Below, one piece after another: positions 17,512 through 25,682 of a stretch of DNA of 64,000 nucleotides (positions are counted from its first letter, which is position 1; each line of letters starts with the position of its first letter). This DNA is from Actinomadura madurae (GTDB lineage: Bacteria > Actinomycetota > Actinomycetes > Streptosporangiales > Streptosporangiaceae). Location of the stretch: the NCBI RefSeq assembly GCF_900115095.1, contig NZ_FOVH01000001.1:1082000-1145999 (forward strand), written 5' to 3'. The translations under genes and the position numbers were made by a program. The notes under the pieces are model-generated. The model saw nothing but the letters and a program-made list of their open reading frames with translations, ran no database searches and was not told the origin of the DNA.

Positions 17512-18471
17512 ATGCGCACGCTCCCCGCCGCCGCCGCCTCCCTCGCCGCCGTCGCCCTCACCGCGGGATGCTTCAGCTCCAGCGGCACCGACGCCGAGGC
17601 GGGCAGCCTGGCCGAGGGCAACTCGCTGGACGGCGTCACCGTCACCGTCGGGTCCAAGGAGTTCACCGAGCAGCTCGTCCTCTGCCAGGTCACCGCGCTC
17701 GCGCTGCGCTCGGCGGGCGCGACGGTCAACGAGAAGTGCGGGCTGCAGGGCAGCAACACGACCCGCGCCGCGCTGACGTCCGGCGGCATCGACATGTACT
17801 GGGAGTACACGGGGACGGCCTGGATCAACTACCTCAAGGAGACCGAGCCGATCGGCGATCCCGCCGGGCAGTACAAGGCCGTCGCCGAGCAGGACCTCGC
17901 CAAGAACAAGATCAGGTGGCTGGCCGCGGCGCCCGCCAACAACACCTACGCGATCGCGGTGAAGACGACCACGATGCGGCAGCTCGGGATCGCGAACCTG
18001 TCCGACTACGCGGCGCTGGCGAAGCGCGACCCGGCCAAGGCGTCGACCTGCGTCGCCAGCGAGTTCGCGGGACGCAGCGACGGGTGGCCCGGCCTGCAGA
18101 AGGCCTACGGGTTCACGCTGCCGAAGTCCGCCGTCGCGACGCTCGCCGAGGGCGCGATCTACGACGCGATCGGGAAGGGGAGGCCCTGCGCCTTCGGTGA
18201 GGTGGCGACGACGGACGGGCGTATCAAGGCGCTGGGGCTGACCTCCGTCCCGGACGACAAGAGGTTCTTCCCCGTCTACAACCCGGCGCTCACCGTCCGG
18301 GAGCAGGTCTACAAGGACGCGCCCGCCATCGGCGAGATCGCGAATCCGATCGCCGCGGAGCTCACGGACCCGGTCCTGCAGGAGCTGAACGGCAAGGTCG
18401 ACATCGAGGGCGAGCAGCCCGAGAAGGTCGCCGAGACCTGGCTGAAGTCCAAGGGCTTCATCGGGGGATGA
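17512..18471 (+). CDS. Osmoprotectant-binding lipoprotein
   Basis: A 319-residue extracytoplasmic receptor. A signal peptide ends in the lipobox LTAGC (Cys about 20), so it is anchored to the membrane outer face. The mature part has the quaternary-amine receptor features VTVGSKEFTEQLVL, YWEYTGTAWINYL and the closing DPVLQELNGKVD. Ligand (glycine betaine, choline or carnitine) cannot be fixed without the binding-site aromatics being modelled. A good GAGGAG ribosome site precedes the ATG. Confidence 0.94.
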   Translation: MRTLPAAAASLAAVALTAGCFSSSGTDAEAGSLAEGNSLDGVTVTVGSKEFTEQLVLCQVTALALRSAGATVNEKCGLQGSNTTRAALTSGGIDMYWEYTGTAWINYLKETEPIGDPAGQYKAVAEQDLAKNKIRWLAAAPANNTYAIAVKTTTMRQLGIANLSDYAALAKRDPAKASTCVASEFAGRSDGWPGLQKAYGFTLPKSAVATLAEGAIYDAIGKGRPCAFGEVATTDGRIKALGLTSVPDDKRFFPVYNPALTVREQVYKDAPAIGEIANPIAAELTDPVLQELNGKVDIEGEQPEKVAETWLKSKGFIGG

Positions 18472-18483
18472 CCGTCCGGACGG
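18472..18483. terminator. Palindrome after the ABC operon
   Basis: CCGTCCGGACGG is a perfect 12-bp palindrome directly after the receptor stop codon and is followed by GC-rich DNA. It could fold as a short hairpin ending the operon, or be a chance palindrome in high-GC DNA. Confidence 0.3.
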
Positions 18484-18537
18484 CGCCGGCGCGGCTACCC
18501 TTGCCCCTACCTGTCGCCGGAGTGAAGGGCATGGCGA

Positions 18538-19071
18538 ATGAACCGCACCGAACTGGTCAGGGCCGTGGCGGAACGCGCGGGGGGCGATGAGGCCGCCGCC
18601 CGCCGGCACGTGGACGCCGTGTTCGACACCGTGATGGACCGGGTGTCCGCCGGGGAGCGCGTCATCGTGACCGGCTTCGGGACGTTCGACCGGCTGTCGC
18701 GGCCCGCGCGCAGCGCCCGCAACCCGCGGACCGGCCTTCCGGTCGAGGTGCCCGCCGCGCAGGTGCCGCGGTTCCGGTCCGGTCAGACGTTCCGGACCCG
18801 GGTCGCCGCGAGCGCCCCGGCCGCCGAGGTGCAGGCCGCCGAGGTGCAGGCCGCCGCCGAGCCGGCCCCGGTGGTGTCCGTCGCCGTCGAGCCGCCCCGG
18901 CCGAAGAAGGCGAAGAACGGCGGGAAGAAGGCCAAGAAGGGGCCGGACGCGAAGAAGAAGAACGCCAAGCAGGCCAAGGCCGCCTCCGCCCCGGCGAAGA
19001 AGAAGCAGGGCAAGGCGAAGGCGCGCGCCAAGGCCGGTAAACCCGGTAAGGCCGCCAAGGCCGGCCGGTAG
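18538..19071 (+). CDS. HU-family nucleoid protein with lysine-rich tail
   Basis: A 177-residue two-domain HU. Residues 1-90 are the HU fold (MNRTELVRAVAERAG, VIVTGFGTFDRL, RNPRTGLPVEVPA, VPRFRSGQTFR). The tail (about 120-177) is Lys/Ala rich with KKAKK- and PAKK-type histone H1-like repeats. A short repeat AAEVQAAEVQAA joins them. The layout matches mycobacterial HupB and Streptomyces HupS. It should bind and compact DNA, with tail acetylation or methylation possible. A terminator-like hairpin follows. Confidence 0.95.
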   Translation: MNRTELVRAVAERAGGDEAAARRHVDAVFDTVMDRVSAGERVIVTGFGTFDRLSRPARSARNPRTGLPVEVPAAQVPRFRSGQTFRTRVAASAPAAEVQAAEVQAAAEPAPVVSVAVEPPRPKKAKNGGKKAKKGPDAKKKNAKQAKAASAPAKKKQGKAKARAKAGKPGKAAKAGR

Positions 19072-19079
19072 CGCCGCCC

Positions 19080-19105
19080 GGGGGACGCCCACCCAGGCGC
19101 CCCCC
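19080..19105. terminator. GC-rich hairpin between convergent genes
   Basis: GGGGGACGCC (19080-19089) pairs with GGCGCCCCCC (19096-19105) with one A/C mismatch and a 6-nt loop, starting 9 bp after the HU stop. It sits between the HU gene and the convergent cupin gene, so it can serve both. Confidence 0.6.
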
Positions 19106-19109
19106 GCGG

Positions 19110-19625
19110 TCACACCATGTACTGGTCGTGGCGCAGGTAGAGGTCGGTCCATTCGTCGTCGCCGAGCTGCCGTCCGGTGGCGGCGATCTCCGCCAGCTCC
19201 TCGAAGTACGCCTCGCGCGGCGCGCCCGGGGTGAACAGCAGGAGCATCGACGCCGGCTCGCCCGACTCGTTGCGGAAGCCGTGCACGCCGCCCTCGGGGA
19301 CGAACAGGAAGTCGCCCGGACGGGCGTCCTTCCAGCCCGTCCCGTCGTGCAGCCGGACCGTCCCGGACAGGATGTGGAACGACTCGGTGATCGTCCGGTG
19401 GAAGTGCGGCATCGGGCCGGACGGCCGCGGCCCCATCTCCCACCGGTAGAGCCCGAAGGCGCCGTTCGTCGTGCCGCCCGTCGCCAGGTAGTGGACCTGC
19501 GTACCGCGGTGGACGCGGTCGTCGTCCGCCGCGCCGACGAGCAGGTCGGGCGGCGCGTCCGCGGGACGCAGCGTCGCGCTCGCCTCGCCGGCGTCTGCGA
19601 AGTAGCGGGCGTCGGGATAGGTCAT
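19110..19625 (-). CDS. Cupin-domain protein
   Basis: A 171-residue single-domain cupin. Motif 1 is GPMPHFHRTITESFHILSG (two His and a Glu as probable metal ligands) and motif 2 is DFLFVPEGGVHGFRN. Its ATG touches the stop of the upstream GntP transporter gene, so it is translated with it. By context it may act on the transported sugar acid or its product; this is inference and no enzyme activity can be assigned. Confidence 0.9.
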   Translation of the reverse strand: MTYPDARYFADAGEASATLRPADAPPDLLVGAADDDRVHRGTQVHYLATGGTTNGAFGLYRWEMGPRPSGPMPHFHRTITESFHILSGTVRLHDGTGWKDARPGDFLFVPEGGVHGFRNESGEPASMLLLFTPGAPREAYFEELAEIAATGRQLGDDEWTDLYLRHDQYMV

Positions 19626-21017
19626 CTACACCACCAGGTTCAGCAGGAGGACGAACACCAGACCGCACACCGAGATCACGGTCTCCATCAGCGACCACGT
19701 CTTGATGTTCTGCCCGACGGTGAGCCCGAAATACTCCTTGACCAACCAGAATCCGGCGTCGTTGACGTGGGAGAAGAACAGCGAGCCGGCCCCGATGGCG
19801 AGGACGAGCAGCGACGTCTCTCCGCTGTCCAGGCCGCTGACCAGCGGCGCGAGGATGCCGGCCGCGGTCACCGTGGCCACGGTCGCCGACCCGGTGGCGA
19901 GCCGGATGAGGACGGCGACCACCCAGGCCAGGAACAGCACGGAGAGCCCGCTGTCCTTGACCCAGTCGGCGACGAGGTCGCCGATCCCGGTGTCGATGAG
20001 CGTCTGCTTGAAGCCGCCGCCCGCCGCGACGATCAGCAGGATCCCGGCGATGGGCGGCAGCGACTCGGTGACCGAGGTGGTGATCGACTGCCGGTTCATG
20101 CCGGCGCCGAGGCCGAGGGTGAACATCGCGACGACGACCGCGATGAGCAGCGCGACCAGCGGCGTGCCGAGGTTGTCCAGGACGGTCCGGACGCGGTCGC
20201 CCTCGTCCAGCAGGATGTCGGCGAACGCCTTGCCCATCATCAGGACGACGGGGAGCAGCACGGTGAGCAGGGTGACGGCGAACGACGGGCGCCGCCGGCC
20301 CTCGCCCTTCGCGACCTCTTCCTCGTCGTCCGCGGCGCCGGTGACGTACATCTGCGGCGGAGCCACGTCCACCCAGCGGGACGCGTACCGGGCGAAGACG
20401 GGGCCGGACAGCGCGATGGTCGGCAGCGCGACCAGCACGCCGAGGCCGAGCGTGATGCCGAGGTCGGCCTTGAGGGCGTCGATGGCGACGAGCGGGCCGG
20501 GGTGCGGCGGGACGAGCCCGTGCATGGCCGACAGGCCGGCCAGGGCGGGGATGCCGACCGCGATGATCGACAGCCCGGAGCGCCGCGCCACCAAGTAGAT
20601 TACCGGCATCAGCAGGACCAGGCCGATCTCGAAGAACATCGGCAGGCCGATCAGCGCGCCGACGAGGGCCATCGCCCACGGCAGGAACCTGCGCCCGGAC
20701 CGCCCGACGATGGTGTCGACGATCTGGTCCGCGCCGCCGGAGTCGGCCAGCAGCTTGCCGAACATCGCGCCGAGCGCGATGAGCGCGCCGACGCCGGCCG
20801 CCGTGTCGCCGAACCCCTTGCCGAACCCCTCGATGGTGTCGGCCATCGGCAGGCCCGCGATGGCGCCGACCAGCACCGAGCCGAGCGTGAGGCTCAGGAA
20901 CGGGTGCACCTTGAAGTAGGTGATCAGTACGACGATCAGCGCGATGCCGGCGAGCGCGGCCGGCACCAGCCGCCCGCTCGACGCGGCCGGCTCCGCGGCC
21001 AGCACGATCGGGTGCAT
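19626..21017 (-). CDS. GntP-family gluconate-type permease
   Basis: A 463-residue proton-coupled sugar-acid permease with about 12 membrane segments (for example ALAGIALIVVLITYF, GALIALGAMFGKLLA, LLIVAAGGGFKQTLID), which fits the GntP family length and pattern. The ATG at 21017 has AGGAGG seven nt upstream and is preferred to the earlier start at 21044. It forms an operon with the cupin gene and is divergent from a GntR-type regulator. No gluconate kinase is nearby, so the substrate could be another aldonate. Confidence 0.92.
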   Translation of the reverse strand: MHPIVLAAEPAASSGRLVPAALAGIALIVVLITYFKVHPFLSLTLGSVLVGAIAGLPMADTIEGFGKGFGDTAAGVGALIALGAMFGKLLADSGGADQIVDTIVGRSGRRFLPWAMALVGALIGLPMFFEIGLVLLMPVIYLVARRSGLSIIAVGIPALAGLSAMHGLVPPHPGPLVAIDALKADLGITLGLGVLVALPTIALSGPVFARYASRWVDVAPPQMYVTGAADDEEEVAKGEGRRRPSFAVTLLTVLLPVVLMMGKAFADILLDEGDRVRTVLDNLGTPLVALLIAVVVAMFTLGLGAGMNRQSITTSVTESLPPIAGILLIVAAGGGFKQTLIDTGIGDLVADWVKDSGLSVLFLAWVVAVLIRLATGSATVATVTAAGILAPLVSGLDSGETSLLVLAIGAGSLFFSHVNDAGFWLVKEYFGLTVGQNIKTWSLMETVISVCGLVFVLLLNLVV

Positions 21018-21080
21018 GGCGTCATCCTCCTGGGAGCGGTGCAAATGACGATGGTCGCCCGAGTGTGACGCTTATGACCT

Positions 21081-21093
21081 GCTCTTAACAAGA
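21081..21093. promoter_or_regulatory. Candidate operator between GntP and GntR genes
   Basis: CTCTT-AAC-AAGAG is a perfect inverted repeat with a 3-bp centre in the 138-bp divergent region. It is followed by an unusually A+T-rich stretch (21101-21120) that probably contains promoter elements. Position suggests binding of the adjacent GntR-type regulator. Confidence 0.45.
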
Positions 21094-21155
21094 GATGGAG
21101 CGGAAAAAACATATCTTTATCGGGACCTGCCCTCGCTTCGTGTGATGATTGGGGC

Positions 21156-21860
21156 ATGACGGAGACCCCGCAGACCGGACTGCACGGCAGCGTCCTCGAC
21201 ACGCTCGGCACGCTGATCACGTCCGGAGCGCTGCCCGCGGGCGAGGTGCTGCGGATCGAGCAGCTGGAGTCCCGGCTCGGGGTGTCCCGGTCGGTGGTCC
21301 GGGAGGCGATCCGGGTCCTGGAGTCGATGGGCATGGTGACCAGTCGCCGCCGGGTCGGCGTCACGGTCGCCCCGCGGCAGGGCTGGAACCTCTTCGACCC
21401 GCAGATCATCGGATGGCGGCTCGACGGCGACGGGCGGGAAGAGCAGCTGCGCTCGCTCGGGGAGTTGCGCCGCGGGCTGGAGCCGATGGCCGCCGCCCTG
21501 GCCGCCCGCCGCGCGACCCCCGCGCAGTGCGGGACGCTGACCGGCGCCGTCATGGAGATGGCCGTGCACGGCAAGTCCGGCGACCTGGAGGCCTACCTGA
21601 CCGCGGACATCCTCTTCCACCGGACGCTCCTGGAGGCGTCCGGCAACGAGATGATCGGCGCGCTGAGCGGCGTGGTCGCCGCCGTCCTGGCCGGCCGCAC
21701 CCACCACCACCTGATGCCCGCGCATCCCGAGCCGATCGCGATCCGCTGGCACGCGGAGGTGGCGCAGGCCGTCCAGTCCGGCGACGCGGACGCCGCCGAG
21801 CGGGCCATGCGCGACATCGTCGACGAGGCGACCCAGGCGATGCTGGATCCGCGCGACTGA
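21156..21860 (+). CDS. FadR-subfamily GntR transcriptional regulator
   Basis: A 234-residue regulator. The N-terminal winged helix (about 10-75) reads LGTLITSGALPAGEVLRIEQ then LGVSRSVVREAIRVLESMGMV. The C-terminal all-helical FCD domain (about 95-225) carries likely metal/ligand residues in DILFHRTLLEASGN and IRWHAEVAQAV. It is divergent from the GntP-cupin operon, which it most likely represses until the transported acid binds. Confidence 0.93.
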   Translation: MTETPQTGLHGSVLDTLGTLITSGALPAGEVLRIEQLESRLGVSRSVVREAIRVLESMGMVTSRRRVGVTVAPRQGWNLFDPQIIGWRLDGDGREEQLRSLGELRRGLEPMAAALAARRATPAQCGTLTGAVMEMAVHGKSGDLEAYLTADILFHRTLLEASGNEMIGALSGVVAAVLAGRTHHHLMPAHPEPIAIRWHAEVAQAVQSGDADAAERAMRDIVDEATQAMLDPRD

Positions 21861-21888
21861 CCGAGCCGCCGCGCTCAGCGGCCGCCCG

Positions 21889-22740
21889 TCAGAAGAGCGT
21901 GGGCGGCTCGGCCGGGACGGGTTCCGGCAGCGGTTCCAGCTCCGGCACGCGGGCCCTCACCTCGGCGTGGAAGCGGCGGGCGAGGTCGAGCGCGTCGGCG
22001 TTGTCCGGGGTGTGGACGAACACGGTCGGCGAGCGTTCCTCCCGCAGCCACTCGGTGACCCGGCCGATCCAGAACCGCCAGCCCTCGACGGTGCGCCCGG
22101 TGTCGTCCCGTCCGAGGTAGCGGACGATCGGACGGTCCGTCAGAGCCGCCGAACGGCGCGGCACGCGCGGCTTCTTCGTCCACGCGTCGCGTTCGGCGTC
22201 ACTGGTCGGAGGGCTCTGGAAGAACACGGTCGTGTCGAACGGCACCCACTCGGCCCCCGCCCGCGAGAGCACCCGTTCGAGGTCGCGGACGCACCCCGCG
22301 TCCTCGAAGAACGCGCGATGCCGCACCTCGACCGCGTACCTGTGCTCCGCGGGGAGCCCGTGCAGGAAGCCGGCCAGCGTCCCGAGGTCTCCGGGGCCGA
22401 ACGAGGCGGGCAGCTGCACCCAGAGGGCGTGCGCCCGTGACCGCAGGGGCTCGATCGCGTGCAGGAACGTCCGCAGTTCCTCGCCGCCCCTGGCGAGCCG
22501 GCCCTCGTGCGTGACCTGCTTCGGCAGCTTGAGCACGAAGCGGAAGTCTTCGGAGGTCTGCTCCGCCCACGACTCCACCGTGGCGCGCGACGGCGTCGCG
22601 TAGAAGGTCGTGTTCCCCTCCACCGCGTCGCACCAGCTCGCATAGGCCCTGAGCCGCTCGCCCGGCGGCAGCGACGGCGGCACGAAGCGCCCCTGCCACC
22701 GCGCGTGCGCCCACATCGCGCACCCCACATGAAGCCGCAT
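21889..22740 (-). CDS. DUF72-domain protein
   Basis: A 283-residue DUF72 (TIM-barrel-like) protein: HVGCAMWAHARWQG near the N-terminus, NTTFYATPS, FVLKLPKQVTHE, VEVRHRAFF and FVHTPDNADAL cover the family from end to end. The molecular function is unknown for the family. The ATG at 22740 begins exactly at the domain; longer in-frame starts would read into mftF antisense-like sequence. It lies 50 bp downstream of mftF on the same strand and might be read through from that operon. Confidence 0.9.
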   Translation of the reverse strand: MRLHVGCAMWAHARWQGRFVPPSLPPGERLRAYASWCDAVEGNTTFYATPSRATVESWAEQTSEDFRFVLKLPKQVTHEGRLARGGEELRTFLHAIEPLRSRAHALWVQLPASFGPGDLGTLAGFLHGLPAEHRYAVEVRHRAFFEDAGCVRDLERVLSRAGAEWVPFDTTVFFQSPPTSDAERDAWTKKPRVPRRSAALTDRPIVRYLGRDDTGRTVEGWRFWIGRVTEWLREERSPTVFVHTPDNADALDLARRFHAEVRARVPELEPLPEPVPAEPPTLF

Positions 22741-22790
22741 GGCCCCGACGCTACCGGTGTCCCGCGCGCCGCGGAGCCGTCCGGGCGGGC

Positions 22791-24224
22791 TCACCCGGAG
22801 CGGGAACCGAGCCCGTCCTTGGACGTCCACCACAGCCGCGGGAGGAGCGGGGCGACGGTGCGTTCCTCGACGCAGCCGCGCCAGACGCCGAGGCCGTAGG
22901 CGAACTCGTCCAGGACGCGCAGGCCCGTCCACGTCAGGGGGCCGAGGGACGAGCCGCCCTGGCGGCGGAGCGCGGCGGCGGCGGGCCCGAGGACGGCCGC
23001 CGCGAGGGGGAGGCGCAGGCGCGGGACGGCGACGCCGACCGGGACGGCCAGCGGCCACCACGTCCGGGTCACCGTGCGGCCGAGGACCTCCCCGGCCGCG
23101 AGGGTGCCGCCGGACGCCATGCGGACCGCCAGCGGCCACGGCCGGTCCGTCCAGGCGGCGAACTTGCGGGCCAGCAGCGCCGTGCCGCCCGCGGTGACGG
23201 CGAGCCCGGCCACGGGGGAGCCGGCCGCCGCGAGGCCCCAGGCCAGCGCGCTCCAGCCGGACATGGTCAGCGCGGGAAGCTCCTCGGGATGCCGGATCGC
23301 CAGCGGCGCGGCCGACGTCCCGTAGTCGTGCCTGCGGGCGAGCCAGGCCCGCAGCCGCGTCCGGTGCCGGTGGGCCACCACGGACCCGGGGACGTAGCGG
23401 ACGTGGTGGCCCTCGTCCGCGAGCCGCCACACGAAGTCGACGTCCTCGCCGACGCGCATGCCCTCGTCGAAGCCCGTCCCGAACGCGGCGCGCCGGACGA
23501 CCAGGGCGGCGCTCGGCACGTAGGAGACGGCCGAGCGCGGCCGGACGATGCTCTCCGCGGCGCCCATGTCCAGAGCCGAGCCCTCGGCCTCATAGCGGGC
23601 CAGCACCCCGGAGCCGGTGACGTGCGAGGTGATGCGGGGCGCGACCGCCGCGACGGCCGGGTCGGCGAAGTGCGGCAGCAGCGCCCCGAGCCAGCCGGGC
23701 TCGGGCACGCAGTCGGAGTCGACGAACGCGATGAAGGGCGTCCGGGCCGCGCGTGCGCCGGTGTTGCGGGCCGCGCCCGCCCCGCCGTTCGCGTCGCGGC
23801 GGATCAGCCGGGCGCCCGCCCGGGCCGCCGCCTCGGCGATGGGCCGGGGATCGGGGGAGCCGTCGTCCACCACGATGACCGGGTGGTCCGGTCCCAGCCC
23901 GGCCAGGCATCCGGCGAGCTGCTCGGCTCGCCCGTAGGCGGGCACGACGACCGTCACCTCGGCCGGGTCGGCCGCCCGTTCCGGCGGGATCGGGTGCATC
24001 ATGCCCGCCTGCACGAGCCGCCGGGCGAGGAGCCCGCCGCCGCGGCCGGGTCCTACCGGGGCGCCGTCGCTCCACCTCCGGACGAGGCCGGCGCCGTCCG
24101 GGGTCAGCCGGACGATGCGCGCGGGCGCGCCGCCCAGCAGGACGCGCCCGTCCTCAAGGGGTGCCAGGCCCGGATCAGGACGGAGCCGGAAGCCGGCGGG
24201 CATCGGGGTCTTAGCCGAGTTCAT
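22791..24224 (-). CDS. mftF: Mycofactocin glycosyltransferase MftF
   Basis: A 477-residue GT2 enzyme that adds beta-1,4-glucose units to (pre)mycofactocin. Residues about 88-300 are the GT-A domain: TVVVPAYGRAEQL, IVVDDGSPD and the metal-binding FVDSDC (DxD type), followed by GEDVDFVWRL. Hydrophobic C-terminal segments (about 340-430) suggest membrane attachment. An N-terminal ~80-residue region (FRLRPDPGLAPLEDGRVLLGG) is typical of MftF. It overlaps mftE by 14 bp and ends the mft operon. Confidence 0.93.
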   Translation of the reverse strand: MNSAKTPMPAGFRLRPDPGLAPLEDGRVLLGGAPARIVRLTPDGAGLVRRWSDGAPVGPGRGGGLLARRLVQAGMMHPIPPERAADPAEVTVVVPAYGRAEQLAGCLAGLGPDHPVIVVDDGSPDPRPIAEAAARAGARLIRRDANGGAGAARNTGARAARTPFIAFVDSDCVPEPGWLGALLPHFADPAVAAVAPRITSHVTGSGVLARYEAEGSALDMGAAESIVRPRSAVSYVPSAALVVRRAAFGTGFDEGMRVGEDVDFVWRLADEGHHVRYVPGSVVAHRHRTRLRAWLARRHDYGTSAAPLAIRHPEELPALTMSGWSALAWGLAAAGSPVAGLAVTAGGTALLARKFAAWTDRPWPLAVRMASGGTLAAGEVLGRTVTRTWWPLAVPVGVAVPRLRLPLAAAVLGPAAAALRRQGGSSLGPLTWTGLRVLDEFAYGLGVWRGCVEERTVAPLLPRLWWTSKDGLGSRSG

Positions 24225-24888
24225 CGTCGAGCCTGTCGAGAAGTGACCGGGTCAGGGCTTGGAAGAGGCGCGCGCCCTCGGCGGCGCTCGCGCCGGCCGG
24301 GTCGCCGAGGACGCCGTTGGGGCTGACCGCGCGCACCCCGCCCGCCCGCAGCCTGGGCATGAGGGCGGGCAGCGCCTCGGTGGCCCCCTTCTCGGCGAGG
24401 TCCAGGCGGACCGCCTCGGGCGCCAGATGCAGGAGGAGCGAGGTCTCGGTGCGCCCGGCGTGCGCGTCGCCGCCGCGGACGTCCAGGTGGTGGACGAGGA
24501 GCCGCCGCCCCTCCCGGGAGCACAGCTCGGCCGCCTGCCGGAGGGCGTCGACGTTGCCGCCGTGCCCGTTGACGATCAGCAGGGCGGGCCAGTGCCGGGA
24601 CGCGTCCCGCGCCAGTTCGGTGACCTGCCGCGCGAGGGCCTCGGTGCCGATGCTGAGCGTGCCGGGGAAGCCGGCGTGCTCGCCGCTGGCGCCGTAGGGG
24701 AGGGCGGGGCCGAGGTCGGCCGCCGGGCGGGCCCGGTGGGCGTGCGCCGCGACGGCGGAGGCGATGCGGGTGTCGGTGTCCAGCGGCAGGTGCGGCCCGT
24801 GCTGTTCGAGGGAGCCCGCTGGGACGAGCAGTACCCGGCCCGGCCTCTGCGCCTCCGGCCATGTCGCGTCGACGAGCGGGCGGCTCAT
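24211..24888 (-). CDS. mftE: Mycofactocin peptidase MftE (creatininase family)
   Basis: A 225-residue metallopeptidase that cleaves the MftC-modified precursor to release the C-terminal Val-Tyr-derived dipeptide. Metal ligands are visible in GSLEQHGPHLPLDTDT, IVNGHGGNVDAL and HAGRTETSLL. The ATG at 24888 overlaps the preceding SDR stop (ATGA); upstream in-frame codons belong to other genes. Length fits the family. Confidence 0.94.
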   Translation of the reverse strand: MSRPLVDATWPEAQRPGRVLLVPAGSLEQHGPHLPLDTDTRIASAVAAHAHRARPAADLGPALPYGASGEHAGFPGTLSIGTEALARQVTELARDASRHWPALLIVNGHGGNVDALRQAAELCSREGRRLLVHHLDVRGGDAHAGRTETSLLLHLAPEAVRLDLAEKGATEALPALMPRLRAGGVRAVSPNGVLGDPAGASAAEGARLFQALTRSLLDRLDDELG

Positions 24889-25682
24889 CCGGTGAAACCG
24901 CCGTCGACGTGGAGGGCCGCACCGGTGGTCGCCGATGCGCCGTCCGAGCACAGCCACACCACCGCCGAGGCGATCTCGGCGGGGTCGAGCAGCCGGCCCA
25001 GCCGCTGGTGCCGGGCCAGCTCGCCGGCGCCGGAGAGCCCGTAGACGCCGGCGGTGCGGTCGAGCAGCGCGGTGGCGGTGCCGCCGGGCAGGACCGCGTT
25101 GGCCGTGACGCCGCTCGGCCCGAGGTCGGCCGCCAGCGCGCGGACGTACCCGAGCGCCGCGTGCTTCGCGGCGACGTAGGACGCCAGCCGTGGCAGCCCC
25201 CGCTCCCCGGCGGAGGAGACGACGGCGACGAAGCGCCCCCGGCCGCGCGGGGCGCGCAGCAGGCGCGGCACGGCCGCGCGGGCGAGGTTGGCCACCCCGT
25301 GCAGGTTGACCGACAGGTCGCGGTCGAGGTCGGCCGGGGCCAGCTCCCAGGCGGGCCCCTCGGCGCCGATGATCCCGGCGACGGCCACGGCGGCGACGAG
25401 CCGGCCGTCCGCGGCGTCCACGAGCCGCGCCGTGTCCGAGAGCGACCGGACGTCGCAGGGCAGCGCCGCGACGCCCGCGCCGAGGCCCCGGCAGCGCTCC
25501 TCCACCTCGGCGAGGTCGCGGGCGCCGGCCAGCGGGTAGCCGAGACCCTCGACCGCGTCGGGGGACGGGACGTCGCCGAGCACGAGGTCGTAGCCCGCGG
25601 AGGCGAGCGCGCCGGCGACCGCCGCGCCGATGCCGCGGGCGGCGCCGGTGACCACCGCGACCGGGCGCCCCGCCGCGCTCAC
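24885..25682 (-). CDS. Mycofactocin-associated SDR oxidoreductase
   Basis: A 265-residue short-chain dehydrogenase: cofactor loop TGAARGIGAAVAGAL, catalytic Ser in VVSSAGERGLP and Y-x3-K in YVAAKHAAL, and the terminal HVDGGFTG. It sits inside the mft operon between mftD and mftE with 4-bp overlaps on both sides. SDRs of this position are known to be mycofactocin-dependent with a non-exchangeable nicotinamide cofactor. The alcohol substrate is not known. GTG start within the mftD stop. Confidence 0.93.
   Translation of the reverse strand: MSAAGRPVAVVTGAARGIGAAVAGALASAGYDLVLGDVPSPDAVEGLGYPLAGARDLAEVEERCRGLGAGVAALPCDVRSLSDTARLVDAADGRLVAAVAVAGIIGAEGPAWELAPADLDRDLSVNLHGVANLARAAVPRLLRAPRGRGRFVAVVSSAGERGLPRLASYVAAKHAALGYVRALAADLGPSGVTANAVLPGGTATALLDRTAGVYGLSGAGELARHQRLGRLLDPAEIASAVVWLCSDGASATTGAALHVDGGFTG

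Noticed and set aside
17494..20679. A 1061-codon open frame on the minus strand
   Set aside because: It runs antisense through the receptor, HU and cupin/GntP genes in a different frame, has Arg/Gly/Pro-rich composition and no domain; an artefact of high GC.
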